From positions 1-64,000 of the forward strand of contig NZ_LSIC01000083.1 in NCBI RefSeq assembly GCF_001556045.1: a stretch of DNA of 64,000 bases, in the 5' to 3' direction. The DNA is from Bradyrhizobium sp. CCH5-F6 (GTDB lineage Bacteria; Pseudomonadota; Alphaproteobacteria; Rhizobiales; Xanthobacteraceae). The notes under the pieces are model-generated. The model saw only the letters and a list, made by a program, of their open reading frames with translations. It did not search any database and was not told the origin of the DNA. Below are positions 17,509-27,381 of the stretch, piece after piece. Positions within the stretch are counted from its first letter, which is position 1; each line of letters opens with the position of its first letter. Position numbers and translations under genes: made by a program.

Positions 17509-18690
17509 CTAGACGCTCCAGGGCAGGCGGATGGTGGCGCTCGCGGTGGCCGCGATGCCTTCCTCGCGGCCGGTGAAGCCGAGCCGTTCGCTGGTCGTCG
17601 CCTTCACGGCGACGCGCGAGATGTCGACGCCGGAGATCTCGGCGATGCGGGCGCGCATGGTATCGCGCAACGGGCCGATCTTCGGCCGCTCGCAGATCAG
17701 CGTCACCTCGAGATTGGCGACGCGGCCGCCGCGCTGGGCGACTCGCTCGATGGCGTATTTCAGGAACTGGTCGGAGGAGGCGCCTTTCCACTTCGCATCG
17801 CTCGGCGGGAAGTGCGAGCCGATGTCGCCGTCGGCCAGCGCTCCGAGGATGGCGTCCACCAGCGCATGCAGGCCGACATCGCCATCGGAATGGGCGAGAA
17901 AACCCTTCGTGTGCGGAACGCGCACGCCGCAGATCATGACATGGTCGCCGTCGCCGAAGGCATGCACGTCATAGCCCGTGCCGGTCCTGACGTCGCCGAG
18001 CTGGGCGGCCAGGCGCGCTTCCTCGCGCACGAAATCCTCGGGAGTGGTGAGCTTCATGTTGGCAACATCGCCTTCAAAGGTTGCGACCGTCAATCCCGCC
18101 CATTCGGCAATGGCGGCATCGTCGGTGAAATCCGAGCGTCCCTCCTTCGCCGCGCGACGATGCGCCTCGAGGATGACGTCGAAACGAAAGGATTGCGGCG
18201 TCTGCGCGACTCTGAGGCGCGCGCGGTCCGGCGTGCCTTCGACATCGCCGTTCTCTCCGGTGAGCTTGATCGTGTCGGTGACGGCGATGACGGGGATCGC
18301 GGCGCCGGTGCGGTTCGCAGCTTCGATCGCGCGGGAGATCAGGCCTGCCGAGACGAAGGGACGTGCGGCGTCGTGGATCAGGACGATGTCGGGCGCGTGC
18401 CTTGCGAGCGCTTCGAGGCCGGCGAGCACTGATGCCTGCCGTGTCGCGCCGCCACTGGTGGGCGGCTCGTGTTCGAGCCCTGCGACCGCGGCCATGAACA
18501 TGGCACTGTCGTCGGGGTTTACCACCGGCTGCACCGCTGATACCTCGGGGTGCCGGCTGAAGGCCTCCATGGCGCGATTGATCACGGGCACGCCGCCGAT
18601 CGCCCGATACTGTTTAGGCCCGCCGGCGCCGGCGCGCAGGCCGCGTCCAGCCGCCACGAGGACGACCGCCGTGCGTTGTGATTTCGCCAT
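17509..18690 (-). CDS. ispDF: Bifunctional IspD-IspF enzyme of the MEP pathway
   Basis: 393 aa that fuse two non-consecutive enzymes of isoprenoid synthesis. The N-terminal IspD domain (2-C-methyl-D-erythritol 4-phosphate cytidylyltransferase) shows [24 protein letters not shown] and [12 protein letters not shown]. The C-terminal IspF domain (2,4-cyclodiphosphate synthase) begins near residue 235 with [19 protein letters not shown], then [19 protein letters not shown] with the zinc ligands, and [14 protein letters not shown]. The fusion is normal in alphaproteobacteria. ATG at 18690 is preferred to the TTG three codons upstream. Confidence 0.97.
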   Translation of the reverse strand: MAKSQRTAVVLVAAGRGLRAGAGGPKQYRAIGGVPVINRAMEAFSRHPEVSAVQPVVNPDDSAMFMAAVAGLEHEPPTSGGATRQASVLAGLEALARHAPDIVLIHDAARPFVSAGLISRAIEAANRTGAAIPVIAVTDTIKLTGENGDVEGTPDRARLRVAQTPQSFRFDVILEAHRRAAKEGRSDFTDDAAIAEWAGLTVATFEGDVANMKLTTPEDFVREEARLAAQLGDVRTGTGYDVHAFGDGDHVMICGVRVPHTKGFLAHSDGDVGLHALVDAILGALADGDIGSHFPPSDAKWKGASSDQFLKYAIERVAQRGGRVANLEVTLICERPKIGPLRDTMRARIAEISGVDISRVAVKATTSERLGFTGREEGIAATASATIRLPWSV

Positions 18691-18861
18691 AGGACTCAAG
18701 TACTCAGTTTGGTGAAAGAGTCGGGGGTGATTTCCGGCATGCCTCTAGCACGGCAGGGCCGCAAAAAAAGGGGGTTTCCCCGGATTGTGGGAAACGGCAT
18801 TTTGCTGCACTGCACTTGCAAGATCTGCAGAATTGTCTAAACTGTAGGCATGACGCTTGAC

Positions 18862-18878
18862 TGCACAAGAATTGTGCG
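18862..18878. promoter_or_regulatory. Putative NtrC-binding palindrome before dusB-ntrBC
   Basis: TGCACAAGAATTGTGCG has the NtrC half-sites TGCAC and GTGC(A) with the required seven-base spacing; only the last base departs from symmetry. It ends 11 bases before the dusB ATG. A second cluster, TGCACTGCACTTGCA, lies at 18806-18820. A possible sigma-70 promoter (TTGCAA at about 18816, TAAACT 16 bases on) would be upstream of the palindrome, so bound NtrC would block transcription. This fits the negative autoregulation known for nifR3-ntrBC operons. Confidence 0.6.
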
Positions 18879-18889
18879 CAAGATAGATC

Positions 18890-19966
18890 ATGGCAGGCGC
18901 GATGAGGCCCTGCCTAGTCAACGAGACCCCTGTGACCGGCTCGGCAGTATCCGGCTCTAAGCCGTTGAAAATAGGCGATATTGAAGTCGCCACCCCGGTC
19001 TTCCTGGCGCCGATGTCGGGTGTGACTGACTCGCCCGTCCGCCGGCTGGCCGCCGAGCTTGGGGCCGGTCTCGTCGTGTCCGAAATGACCGCGAGCGACG
19101 AGCTCGCCAATGGCCACCGGATGTCCCGGTTGCGCTGCGAAGCGACGGGTATCGGGCCCCATGTGGTCCAGCTCGCCGGCTGCGAGCCGCACTGGATGGC
19201 GGAAGGTGCCCGGATCGCCGAAGCCGAAGGCGCCGATATCATCGACATCAACATGGGCTGTCCGGCCCGACACGTGACCGGCGGCCAGTCCGGCTCGGCC
19301 CTGATGCGGGACCTCGACCACGCCGTCAGCCTGATCGATGCGACGATCGCGGCGGTGAAGGTGCCGGTGACGCTGAAGATGCGGCTCGGCTGGGACGACC
19401 GTACACGCAACGCGCCGGAGTTGGCGCGGCGCGCGGAGGCCGCCGGCGTCAAGCTCGTCACCGTCCATGGCCGCACCCGCTGCCAGTTCTACAAGGGCGA
19501 GGCCGATTGGGACGCGATCCGCGCCGTGCGCGAAGCGATCGCCATTCCGCTCGTCGTCAACGGCGACATCACATCCTACGAGAAGGCGCTCGCTGCCTTG
19601 GAGGCCTCCGGCGCCGACGCCGTGATGATCGGCCGCGGCGCGCAGGGCCAGCCCTGGCTGCCTGGTCAGATCGGCCGCCGTCTGCAGGGCGGGGCCGAGG
19701 AAGCGACGCCCTCGCTCGAAACGCAGCTGCATTATGTCCGCACCCTCTATGATGGCGTTTGCGCGCTCTACGGTCTGCGCATCGGATTGAAGCATGCCCG
19801 CAAGCATCTGGGATGGGCGCTCGATGTCGCAGCGCAGGCGAGCCGTGCGCCGGCCGAGAAGCTGAAATCCTGGCGCCGGAAGATCTTGATCTCGGAGGAT
19901 CCGCGCCTCGTTCACAGTTCGCTGCAAGACGCCTTCGACGACTTCGCATGGAGCGCCGCAGCATGA
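18890..19966 (+). CDS. dusB: tRNA-dihydrouridine synthase (NifR3)
   Basis: A 358-aa flavoenzyme that reduces uridines in the tRNA D-loop. It has a TIM barrel with family motifs [34 protein letters not shown] (catalytic Cys in NMGCPA), [20 protein letters not shown] and [13 protein letters not shown]. It is the first gene of the nifR3-ntrB-ntrC operon, a historic order in rhizobia and Rhodobacter. The stop overlaps the ntrB start by four bases (ATGA). The ATG at 18890 is used; shorter starts within the first 20 codons are possible because the barrel begins near residue 27. Confidence 0.96.
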   Translation: MAGAMRPCLVNETPVTGSAVSGSKPLKIGDIEVATPVFLAPMSGVTDSPVRRLAAELGAGLVVSEMTASDELANGHRMSRLRCEATGIGPHVVQLAGCEPHWMAEGARIAEAEGADIIDINMGCPARHVTGGQSGSALMRDLDHAVSLIDATIAAVKVPVTLKMRLGWDDRTRNAPELARRAEAAGVKLVTVHGRTRCQFYKGEADWDAIRAVREAIAIPLVVNGDITSYEKALAALEASGADAVMIGRGAQGQPWLPGQIGRRLQGGAEEATPSLETQLHYVRTLYDGVCALYGLRIGLKHARKHLGWALDVAAQASRAPAEKLKSWRRKILISEDPRLVHSSLQDAFDDFAWSAAA

Positions 19967-21132
19967 GCTCCGCCGCCGACCATCGCAAGCTGTCCGACAG
20001 CGACGCAATCCTGGATGCGCTCCCCAATCCCGTTCTGATGATCGGGCCGGACGGCAAGATCGTCGCCGCCAACATCGCGACCGAGGCATTCTTCGAGATC
20101 TCGACGCAGTTTCTGAAGCGGCAATCGCTGAAGGAGCTGGTGCCGTTCGGCAGCCCCTTGCTCGCGCTGATCGATCAGGTGCGCTCGTCGAACTCGCCGG
20201 TCAACGAATACAAGGTCGATTTGGGTACGCCGCGCATGGGCGGCGACCGTCAGGTCGATCTGCACGTGGCTCCGCTGACCGAGCGGCCCGGCCATATCGT
20301 GGTGATGCTCCAGGAGCGCACCATCGCCGACAAGATGGACCGCCAGCTCACCCATCGCAGCGCCGCGCGCTCGGTGATCGCGCTGGCAGCCATGCTGGCG
20401 CACGAGATCAAGAATCCGCTCTCGGGCATCCGCGGCGCCGCGCAGCTCCTGGAGCAGCAGGCCTCGTCCGAGGATCGAATGCTGACGCGGTTGATCTGCG
20501 ACGAGGCCGACCGCATCGTGACGCTGGTCGACCGCATGGAGGTGTTCGGCGACGAACGGCCCGTGGTGCGCGGTCCCGTCAACATCCATTCGGTGCTCGA
20601 CCACGTGAAGCGGCTGGCGCAGTCGGGCTTTGCCCGCAACATCCGCTTCATCGAGGACTACGATCCCTCGCTGCCGCCGGTGCTGGCGAACCAGGATCAG
20701 CTCATTCAGGTGTTCCTCAACCTCGTGAAGAACGCCGCAGAGGCGCTGATCGACGTGCCCGACGGCGAGATCCAGCTCACCACCGCGTTCCGTCCCGGCG
20801 TGCGCCTGTCAGTGCCCGGTCAAAAGTCCCGGGTATCCCTTCCGCTCGAATTCTGCGTGAAGGACAACGGACCCGGCGTGCCCGACGATCTTCTGCCCAA
20901 CCTGTTCGATCCCTTCGTGACCACCAAGCAGACGGGCTCGGGTCTGGGCCTCGCGCTGGTCGCCAAGATCGTCGGCGATCACGGGGGCATCATCGAATGC
21001 GAATCTCAGCCGCGCAAAACCACCTTCCGCGTGCTGATGCCGATGTATTCCACATCGGTGAAACATGCCGATCAAAGCAGTCGCGCCGACTCTGCCGGGA
21101 AGTCGTCGCCTGCGTCACAGGGGGCAAAATGA
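19963..21132 (+). CDS. ntrB: Nitrogen regulation sensor kinase/phosphatase NtrB
   Basis: A soluble 389-aa sensor that phosphorylates NtrC under nitrogen limitation and, with PII, dephosphorylates it in excess. A PAS domain ([22 protein letters not shown]) leads. The H-box follows ([20 protein letters not shown], His near residue 145). Then N-box [11 protein letters not shown]1 DNGPGVPD and G2 [17 protein letters not shown]. There is no membrane segment, as expected for NtrB. The start at 19963 overlaps the dusB stop; an ATG five codons earlier is possible. The C-terminal 25 residues are a Ser/Ala tail. Confidence 0.96.
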   Translation: MSSAADHRKLSDSDAILDALPNPVLMIGPDGKIVAANIATEAFFEISTQFLKRQSLKELVPFGSPLLALIDQVRSSNSPVNEYKVDLGTPRMGGDRQVDLHVAPLTERPGHIVVMLQERTIADKMDRQLTHRSAARSVIALAAMLAHEIKNPLSGIRGAAQLLEQQASSEDRMLTRLICDEADRIVTLVDRMEVFGDERPVVRGPVNIHSVLDHVKRLAQSGFARNIRFIEDYDPSLPPVLANQDQLIQVFLNLVKNAAEALIDVPDGEIQLTTAFRPGVRLSVPGQKSRVSLPLEFCVKDNGPGVPDDLLPNLFDPFVTTKQTGSGLGLALVAKIVGDHGGIIECESQPRKTTFRVLMPMYSTSVKHADQSSRADSAGKSSPASQGAK

Positions 21133-21141
21133 GGATCAACA

Positions 21142-22584
21142 ATGCCCGCAGGTAGCATTCTCGTAGCCGATGACGATACCGCCATCCGCACCGTTCTCAA
21201 TCAGGCCCTGTCCCGCGCCGGTTACGAAGTGCGGCTGACCGGAAATGCCGCAACGCTGTGGCGCTGGGTCAGCCAGGGCGAGGGCGATCTCGTCATCACC
21301 GACGTGGTGATGCCCGACGAGAACGCGTTCGACCTGCTGCCGCGGATCAAGAAGATGCGGCCGAATCTGCCCGTCATCGTCATGAGCGCGCAGAACACAT
21401 TCATGACGGCGATCCGCGCTTCCGAGCGCGGGGCTTACGAATATCTGCCGAAGCCCTTCGACCTCAAGGAGCTGATCGCCATCGTCGGCCGCGCGCTCGC
21501 CGAACCGAAGGAGCGGACCTCGACGCCGGACGAAGATGCCGAGATGGAGGCGATCCCGCTGGTCGGCCGCTCGCCGGCGATGCAGGAAATCTACCGCGTG
21601 CTGGCGCGCCTGATGCAGACCGATCTCACCGTGATGATCACGGGCGAGTCCGGCACAGGCAAGGAGCTGGTGGCGCGGGCGCTGCACGACTACGGCAAGC
21701 GCCGGAACGGCCCGTTCGTCGCGGTCAACATGGCCGCGATCCCGCGCGACCTCATCGAGTCCGAATTGTTCGGCCACGAACGCGGCGCCTTCACCGGCGC
21801 CAACACCCGCGCCTCCGGCCGCTTCGAGCAGGCCGAGGGCGGCACGCTATTCCTGGATGAAATCGGCGACATGCCGATGGAGGCGCAGACCCGTCTGCTG
21901 CGCGTCTTGCAGCAGGGCGAGTACACCACCGTCGGCGGCCGCACGCCGATCAAGACCGACGTGCGCATCGTCGCGGCCTCCAACAAGGATCTGCGCGTGC
22001 TGATCCAGCAGGGCCTGTTCCGCGAAGATCTGTTCTTCCGGCTCAACGTCGTGCCGCTGCGGCTGCCGCCGTTGCGCGAGCGCATCGAGGACCTGCCGGA
22101 TCTCGTGCGGCATTTCTTCACGCTGGCCGAGAAGGACGGCCTGCCGCCGAAGAAGCTGGATGCGCTGGCGCTGGAGCGGATGAAGCAGCACCGCTGGCCC
22201 GGCAACGTGCGCGAGCTCGAAAACCTCGCCCGGCGCCTTGCCGCGCTCTATCCCCAGGACGTGATCACGGCGTCCGTCATCGACGGCGAGCTCGCGCCGC
22301 CCTCGGTCAGCCCGGGTGCCGCGGTCCAGCAGGGCGTCGACAACCTGGGCGGCGCGGTGGAGGCGTATCTGTCGTCGCACTTCCAGGGCTTTCCGAACGG
22401 CGTGCCGCCGCCCGGCCTCTATCACCGCATTCTCAAGGAGATCGAGGTGCCGCTGCTCACCGCAGCCCTTGCCGCCACCCGCGGCAACCAGATCCGCGCC
22501 GCCGACCTGCTCGGCCTCAACCGCAACACGCTGCGGAAGAAGATCCGGGACCTCGACATCCAGGTCTATCGGAGCGGGGGCTAA
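21142..22584 (+). CDS. ntrC: Nitrogen regulation response regulator NtrC
   Basis: A 480-aa sigma-54 activator. The receiver domain has the acidic pocket DDDT and phospho-acceptor in [10 protein letters not shown] near residue 54. The AAA+ domain has Walker [15 protein letters not shown], the sigma-54 contact loop GAFTGA (in [15 protein letters not shown]), Walker [13 protein letters not shown] and the R-finger region. The Fis-type helix-turn-helix closes the protein ([24 protein letters not shown]). All functional loops are intact, so this is an active NtrC. It lies nine bases after ntrB. Confidence 0.98.
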   Translation: MPAGSILVADDDTAIRTVLNQALSRAGYEVRLTGNAATLWRWVSQGEGDLVITDVVMPDENAFDLLPRIKKMRPNLPVIVMSAQNTFMTAIRASERGAYEYLPKPFDLKELIAIVGRALAEPKERTSTPDEDAEMEAIPLVGRSPAMQEIYRVLARLMQTDLTVMITGESGTGKELVARALHDYGKRRNGPFVAVNMAAIPRDLIESELFGHERGAFTGANTRASGRFEQAEGGTLFLDEIGDMPMEAQTRLLRVLQQGEYTTVGGRTPIKTDVRIVAASNKDLRVLIQQGLFREDLFFRLNVVPLRLPPLRERIEDLPDLVRHFFTLAEKDGLPPKKLDALALERMKQHRWPGNVRELENLARRLAALYPQDVITASVIDGELAPPSVSPGAAVQQGVDNLGGAVEAYLSSHFQGFPNGVPPPGLYHRILKEIEVPLLTAALAATRGNQIRAADLLGLNRNTLRKKIRDLDIQVYRSGG

Positions 22585-22753
22585 ACTCTCGAAGCCGACG
22601 GTGGCTCAGCTCCCCCCTACCAAGGTGGAGCTGAGCCTGTCCGGATCGCGCTGGCCGTTATGGCTGACGCGGTGAGCAGAAGTCCGAATCGGATCGAAAT
22701 GTTCCGCTCTCACATTCAAATTGATCATTCGGCCGCAACACGCGGCATCATGT

Positions 22754-22900
22754 CTATCTGACGAGGCCGCCGGATGCCGGCACGACGCTGGCGACATTCG
22801 CCGGCGGCTGCTGCAGGCCAAGGCCGTTGACCAGGAGGTCGGCGGCAACGATCAGCAGAAGAACGGCCGAGATCATTGTTGCGAGAAATATCCTGTCCAT
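22754..22900 (-). CDS. Possible 48-aa membrane protein in the ntrC-ntrY gap
   Basis: A short frame on the opposite strand in the 493-base gap between ntrC and ntrY. It encodes MDRIFLATMISAVLLLIVAA, then DLLVNGLGLQQPPANVASVV and a short tail. This gives one membrane helix or a signal anchor followed by a small Pro/Val-rich part. The organised hydrophobic profile is unusual for a random antisense frame. The ribosome site is weak. No named family is recognised. The remainder of the gap (22585-22753 and 22901-23077) shows no gene and should contain the ntrYX promoter. Confidence 0.45.
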   Translation of the reverse strand: MDRIFLATMISAVLLLIVAADLLVNGLGLQQPPANVASVVPASGGLVR

Positions 22901-23077
22901 GCCGGGTCAAGCCGGAATGGCGGGAAACCGTTCCCGTCCACTAGGCATGTGGTTGTGGATGGCGTCCATGAGTGACAACCGAAGCGCCGCGGAATTGTCG
23001 CAATTCGGCAACAATGTGGTACGAATACATCAGTACCCGCCCATCGCGGGCCCGTTTTCAGCATCGCCATTGCCGGA

Positions 23078-25486
23078 ATGACCAGCGCAGACACCTCGGC
23101 CGCACACTTTGACACGACCCTAGCCGAAGAGCCCAAGCGCTGGTCGCTGCGGCGCTGGCTGGCGCCCGTTGCCGTCGCTCTGGCGCTGCTGTCGGCTCTC
23201 CTGACCTTCCTGGTCCTGACCGGCCTGACCAGGATCGAGCCGACGCCGGAGGTGGTCCGCTCGTTCTACCTGATCAACGCGGGCACCATCCTGCTCCTGG
23301 TCGGAATCATCATCCGCGAGCTCTGGCAGCTGATCCTGGCGCGGCGGCGGGGCAGGGCGGCAGCGCGCCTCCACGTCCAGATCGTCAGCCTGTTCTCGAT
23401 CGTGGCGGTGCTGCCGGCGGTGCTGGTCGCCGTCGTCGCCAACGTCACCATCGAGCGCGGCCTCGACCGCCTGTTCTCCGGCCCGACCAAGGAGGTGATC
23501 CAGAACTCGCTGACGATCGCCCGGGCCTATATGCAGGACCACGCACAGCTGATCCGTGGCGACATCATCGGCATGGCCAACGACATCGCCCATGCCCGGC
23601 CGCTCTACGACCAGGACCGCCGCTCGTTTCGCGAGATGCTGACGGCGAGTGCCGCCTCGCGCAATTTGCCGGGCGCGATGATCATCGACAAGAACACCAA
23701 CATCCTGGAATCCGCCGACACCGGCATGCGGCTGGCGTATTCGCCGCCCGCGCCGGACTTTCTCAGCAACGTCAACGAGAACGAGCCCGAGATCGCGGTC
23801 CTGCCGGACGCGAGCTTCGTCGCCGCGGTGATCCGCCTGCGCGCCTTCAACGACACCTTCCTCTATGTTGCCCGCCCTCTCGATCCGAACGTCGTCCATC
23901 AGCTCAAGCAGACCGAGGTCAGCGTCGCCGAATACGCGCAGATCGAGTCGCGCCGGCTCGGCATCCAGGTCGCCTTCGCGCTGATGTTCGCGGTGATCGC
24001 GCTGACCATTCTGATGGCCTCGGTGCTGATCGGCCTCAACTTCGCCAATTCGCTGGTCTCGCCGATCCGGCGGCTGATGAACGCGGCGCAGACGGTCTCG
24101 ACCGGAGATCTCCACGTCCAGGTGCCGGTACACCAGTCGGAAGGCGATCTCGCCCAGCTGGGCGAGACCTTCAACAAGATGACGCAGGAATTGCGCAGCC
24201 AGCGCGACGAACTCGTCAACGCCAGCGACCTCATCGACAGCCGCCGCCGTTTCATCGAGGCCGTGCTGTCTTCGGCGAGCGCCGGCATCATCGGCGTCGA
24301 TGCCTCCGGCAGCGTCGGCATCCTCAACCGCTCCGCCGAGAAGCTGATCGGCCACTCCGAAGCGGAGACGCTCGGTCATCCGCTTTCCGAAGTGTTGCCC
24401 GAACTCGACGAGATGATGAAGACGGCGCGGGAAGGGACCCAGCGCCTGGTGCAGGGCCAGATCACGATCAACCGCGACGGACAGGAACGCAACCTGTCCG
24501 TTCGCGTCAGCGCCGAGAAGAACCAGCCGCACGACAGCCACATCATCACGCTCGACGACATCACCGAGCTGGTCTCGGCGCAGCGCACCTCGGCCTGGGG
24601 CGACGTGGCGCGCCGCATCGCGCACGAGATCAAGAACCCGCTGACGCCGATCCAGCTCTCCGCCGAGCGCATCCGCCGCAAGTTCGGCAAGGACATCACC
24701 GAGGCCAAGGACAAGCAGATCTTCGACCAGTGCACCGACACCATCGTGCGTCAGGTCGACGACATCAGGCGCATGGTCGACGAGTTCTCGCGTTTCGCGC
24801 GGATGCCGAAGCCGGTGATGGAAGGCGAGGACGTCGCCGACACGGTGCGGCAGGCCGTCTTCCTGATGAAGGTCGCCCATCCCGAGATCGACATCGAGGC
24901 CGAGTTCAAGGACGATCCGCTCCGCGCGCAGTTCGACCGGCGGCTGATCTCGCAGGCGGTCACCAACATCGTCAAGAACGCCACCGAGGCAATCGAGCAG
25001 GTCCCCCCGGAGGAGCTCGGCAAAGGCCGCATCGACGTCGTGGTGTCACGCGAGGGCGACGACGTGCTGATCGATGTGATCGACAACGGCATCGGACTAC
25101 CAAAGGTCGCGCGTTCGCGCTTGCTCGAGCCGTACGTCACCACGCGCGCCAAGGGCACCGGGTTGGGGCTGGCCATCGTCGGCCGCGTGCTGGAAGACCA
25201 TGGCGGGCGGATCGAGCTGAAGGACGCCTCCGACTTCCGTGAAGGGCAGCGCGGTGCCTGGATGCGGATGCGCTTTGCCATCTCGGGGCAACCCGCGAAG
25301 TCCGAGGCGGCCGAGCAGGCGCCGGCGGCCAAGCAAGCGACCGGGACGACATCCAAGCCCGAAACCGATCGAACGGCTGCGGAATCCGTCAAGAACCACG
25401 AAACAAAAGAGCCGGCCTCCGAAACCAAAGAGCCGGCTGAAAAGACAAATGATTCAACGAAGATCGAAGCCTCAACAGGCAGCTGA
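23078..25486 (+). CDS. ntrY: Membrane sensor histidine kinase NtrY
   Basis: 802 aa. Membrane helices near residues 28-48, 65-85 and 100-125 precede a periplasmic or extracytosolic region, and another helix lies near residue 305-330 (VAFALMFAVIALTILMASV). Then follow HAMP (NSLVSPIRRLMNAAQTVSTG), PAS (VLSSASAGIIGVDASGSVGIL), H-box [21 protein letters not shown]-box NIVKNATEAIEQ and G2 GTGLGLAIVGRVLEDHGG. A Lys/Glu/Thr/Pro-rich tail of about 65 residues ends the protein. NtrY partners with NtrX and affects nitrate and redox responses; cross-talk with NtrC is reported in related bacteria. Confidence 0.96.
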   Translation: MTSADTSAAHFDTTLAEEPKRWSLRRWLAPVAVALALLSALLTFLVLTGLTRIEPTPEVVRSFYLINAGTILLLVGIIIRELWQLILARRRGRAAARLHVQIVSLFSIVAVLPAVLVAVVANVTIERGLDRLFSGPTKEVIQNSLTIARAYMQDHAQLIRGDIIGMANDIAHARPLYDQDRRSFREMLTASAASRNLPGAMIIDKNTNILESADTGMRLAYSPPAPDFLSNVNENEPEIAVLPDASFVAAVIRLRAFNDTFLYVARPLDPNVVHQLKQTEVSVAEYAQIESRRLGIQVAFALMFAVIALTILMASVLIGLNFANSLVSPIRRLMNAAQTVSTGDLHVQVPVHQSEGDLAQLGETFNKMTQELRSQRDELVNASDLIDSRRRFIEAVLSSASAGIIGVDASGSVGILNRSAEKLIGHSEAETLGHPLSEVLPELDEMMKTAREGTQRLVQGQITINRDGQERNLSVRVSAEKNQPHDSHIITLDDITELVSAQRTSAWGDVARRIAHEIKNPLTPIQLSAERIRRKFGKDITEAKDKQIFDQCTDTIVRQVDDIRRMVDEFSRFARMPKPVMEGEDVADTVRQAVFLMKVAHPEIDIEAEFKDDPLRAQFDRRLISQAVTNIVKNATEAIEQVPPEELGKGRIDVVVSREGDDVLIDVIDNGIGLPKVARSRLLEPYVTTRAKGTGLGLAIVGRVLEDHGGRIELKDASDFREGQRGAWMRMRFAISGQPAKSEAAEQAPAAKQATGTTSKPETDRTAAESVKNHETKEPASETKEPAEKTNDSTKIEASTGS

Positions 25487-25503
25487 CAAGGCAGGCGCGA
25501 CCC

Positions 25504-26874
25504 ATGGCAAGTGAAATTCTGATTGTCGATGATGAGGCCGATATTCGGGATCTCGTTGCGGGCATTCTCGAAGACGAGGGGTTCGTGACCCGGACGGCGC
25601 GCGACAGCGATACGGCGCTCGCCGAGATCGCCAATCGCCGGCCGCATCTGGTGTTTCTCGACATCTGGCTGCAAGGCTCCAAGCTCGACGGCTTGCAGCT
25701 GCTGGAGCAGGTGAAGAAGGACAATGCCGATCTGCCGGTCGTGATGATCTCCGGCCACGGCAACATCGAGACCGCGGTCGCGGCGATCAAGCGCGGCGCC
25801 TACGACTTCATCGAGAAGCCGTTCAAGGCCGATCGCCTGATCCTGGTTGCGAATCGTGCCCTGGAGAACTCGCGGCTCAAGCGGGAGGTGAAGGAGCTGA
25901 AGCAGCTCGCGCCGAGCGCCAGCCAGCTCGTCGGCCGCTCGCCCAGCATGAACCAGCTGCGCCAGACCATCGAGCGCGCGGCCAAGGCCAACAGCCGCAT
26001 CCTGATCGTCGGTCCCGCCGGCGCCGGCAAGGAATTGACCGCGCGCACGCTGCATACGGCCTCGGGCCGCGCCGACGGTCCCTTCGTCGTCATCAATGCC
26101 GCCGCGATCACGCCCGAGCGGATGGAGCATGAGCTGTTCGGCATCGAGCAGTCCAACGGCGAGCAGCCGCGCAAGCCCGGCGCGCTCGAGGAGGCCCATG
26201 GCGGCACGCTGTTCATCGACGAGATCGCGGACATGCCGCGCGAGACCCAGAACAAGATTCTGCGGGTGCTGGTCGAGCAGTCGTTCCAGCGCGTCGGCGG
26301 CACCGCCAAGGTGCAGGTCGACGTGCGCATCATCTCCTCGACCGCGCGCAATCTCGAAGAGGAGATCGCGGCCGGCCGTTTCCGCGAGGACCTCTATCAT
26401 CGGCTCTCGGTGGTGCCGATCCGCGTGCCGGCGCTGTCGGAGCGACGCGAAGACATTCCGGAGCTGATCGACTACTTCATGGAGCAGATCTCGGCCGGCA
26501 GCGGCCTGCCCAAGCGCCAGATCGGTCAGGACGCGATGGCCGTGCTGCAATCCCACGTCTGGCCGGGCAACGTGCGACAGCTCCGCAACAACGTCGAGAG
26601 GGTCATGATTCTGGCGGCCGGAGGGCCCGAGGTCATCATCACGGCCGACATGTTGCCGCAGGACGTCGGCTCCATGGTGCCGGCGATGCCGACCAGCAAC
26701 AACGGTGAGCACATCATGGGCCTGCCGCTGCGCGAAGCACGCGAGGTGTTCGAGCGCGACTATTTGATTGCGCAGATCAGCCGTTTCTCGGGAAATATTT
26801 CTCGCACGGCCGAGTTTGTTGGCATGGAACGTTCGGCGCTGCATCGGAAGCTGAAGGCCCTTGGCGTCGGCTGA
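25504..26874 (+). CDS. ntrX: Response regulator NtrX
   Basis: 456 aa: receiver domain (VDDEADIRDLVAGILED; acceptor in LVFLDIWLQGSKLDG), AAA+ domain with Walker A GPAGAGKELTARTLHTA and Walker B GGTLFIDEIADMP, and a C-terminal Fis-type HTH (RFSGNISRTAEFVGMERSALHRKL). In place of the sigma-54 loop GAFTGA it has FGIEQSNGEQPRKPGALEEA, so the contact motif is lost. That is a known trait of alphaproteobacterial NtrX and implies action without sigma-54. It starts 17 bases after ntrY. Confidence 0.96.
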   Translation: MASEILIVDDEADIRDLVAGILEDEGFVTRTARDSDTALAEIANRRPHLVFLDIWLQGSKLDGLQLLEQVKKDNADLPVVMISGHGNIETAVAAIKRGAYDFIEKPFKADRLILVANRALENSRLKREVKELKQLAPSASQLVGRSPSMNQLRQTIERAAKANSRILIVGPAGAGKELTARTLHTASGRADGPFVVINAAAITPERMEHELFGIEQSNGEQPRKPGALEEAHGGTLFIDEIADMPRETQNKILRVLVEQSFQRVGGTAKVQVDVRIISSTARNLEEEIAAGRFREDLYHRLSVVPIRVPALSERREDIPELIDYFMEQISAGSGLPKRQIGQDAMAVLQSHVWPGNVRQLRNNVERVMILAAGGPEVIITADMLPQDVGSMVPAMPTSNNGEHIMGLPLREAREVFERDYLIAQISRFSGNISRTAEFVGMERSALHRKLKALGVG

Positions 26875-26947
26875 CATGGCCGCGCGCGGTCGGACATCAG
26901 GAATCAGCGAGGAAAATCATCGATTTCCGTAGTTTTTCGGGGCCATC

Positions 26948-26977
26948 GGCAGGGGCTGCCGCGTGAAGCGGCTTGCC
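26948..26977 (+). terminator. Hairpin between ntrX and hfq
   Basis: GCCGC-GTGAA-GCGGC is a perfect inner stem, and the outer GGCA/TTGCC ends can also pair. It lies about 75 bases after the ntrX stop and has no T-tract. It could end the ntrYX transcript or shape the hfq leader. Confidence 0.35.
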
Positions 26978-27031
26978 TAAAGGGTCCACCTGTCCTCTAA
27001 TTGCAGTGCTGTTCCTTCCGAGGGGGATCTC

Positions 27032-27094
27032 ATGAGGGACGGCAACCGGAAGAGGCCCCGCTATTCACAAAGAGGGCCGCAACCGGCGCAATAA
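27032..27094 (+). CDS. Possible 20-aa basic leader peptide before hfq
   Basis: A 20-codon frame (MRDGNRKRPRYSQRGPQPAQ) is preceded by a very strong ribosome site (GAGGGGGAT, about six bases before the ATG), stronger than the one in front of hfq itself. It ends 27 bases before the hfq ATG. Six of 20 residues are basic, with several Arg codons. It may be a translated leader that affects hfq expression, or a small RNA-binding peptide; chance is not excluded. Confidence 0.3.
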   Translation: MRDGNRKRPRYSQRGPQPAQ

Positions 27095-27121
27095 AAAGAA
27101 ACTCAAAGCGAGAAAAAAACA

Positions 27122-27370
27122 ATGGCGGCAGACCGCGCACAAAACCTGCAGGACACCTTCCTTAATCACGTTCGCAAAACCAAGACGCCACTGACGATCT
27201 TTCTGGTCAACGGAGTGAAGCTCCAGGGCATCGTGACCTGGTTCGACAATTTCTGTTTGCTGCTTCGGCGCGACGGTCACTCGCAGCTCGTCTACAAGCA
27301 TGCGATCTCGACCATCATGCCGGGCGCTCCGATTCAGCTGTTCGAAGGCGGCGAGGACCAGCCGGCTTGA
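27122..27370 (+). CDS. hfq: RNA chaperone Hfq
   Basis: 82 aa with complete Sm1 and Sm2 motifs: [41 protein letters not shown] (read to RR) and the Sm2 core [11 protein letters not shown]. Hfq forms hexamers that pair small RNAs with mRNAs and, in rhizobia, also control nitrogen-fixation regulators such as NifA. The C-terminus is short (GEDQPA), as usual in alphaproteobacteria. It lies between ntrX and hflX on the same strand, a well conserved order. The hflX start follows 11 bases after the stop. Confidence 0.98.
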   Translation: MAADRAQNLQDTFLNHVRKTKTPLTIFLVNGVKLQGIVTWFDNFCLLLRRDGHSQLVYKHAISTIMPGAPIQLFEGGEDQPA

Positions 27371-27381
27371 GAGTGATCTGA

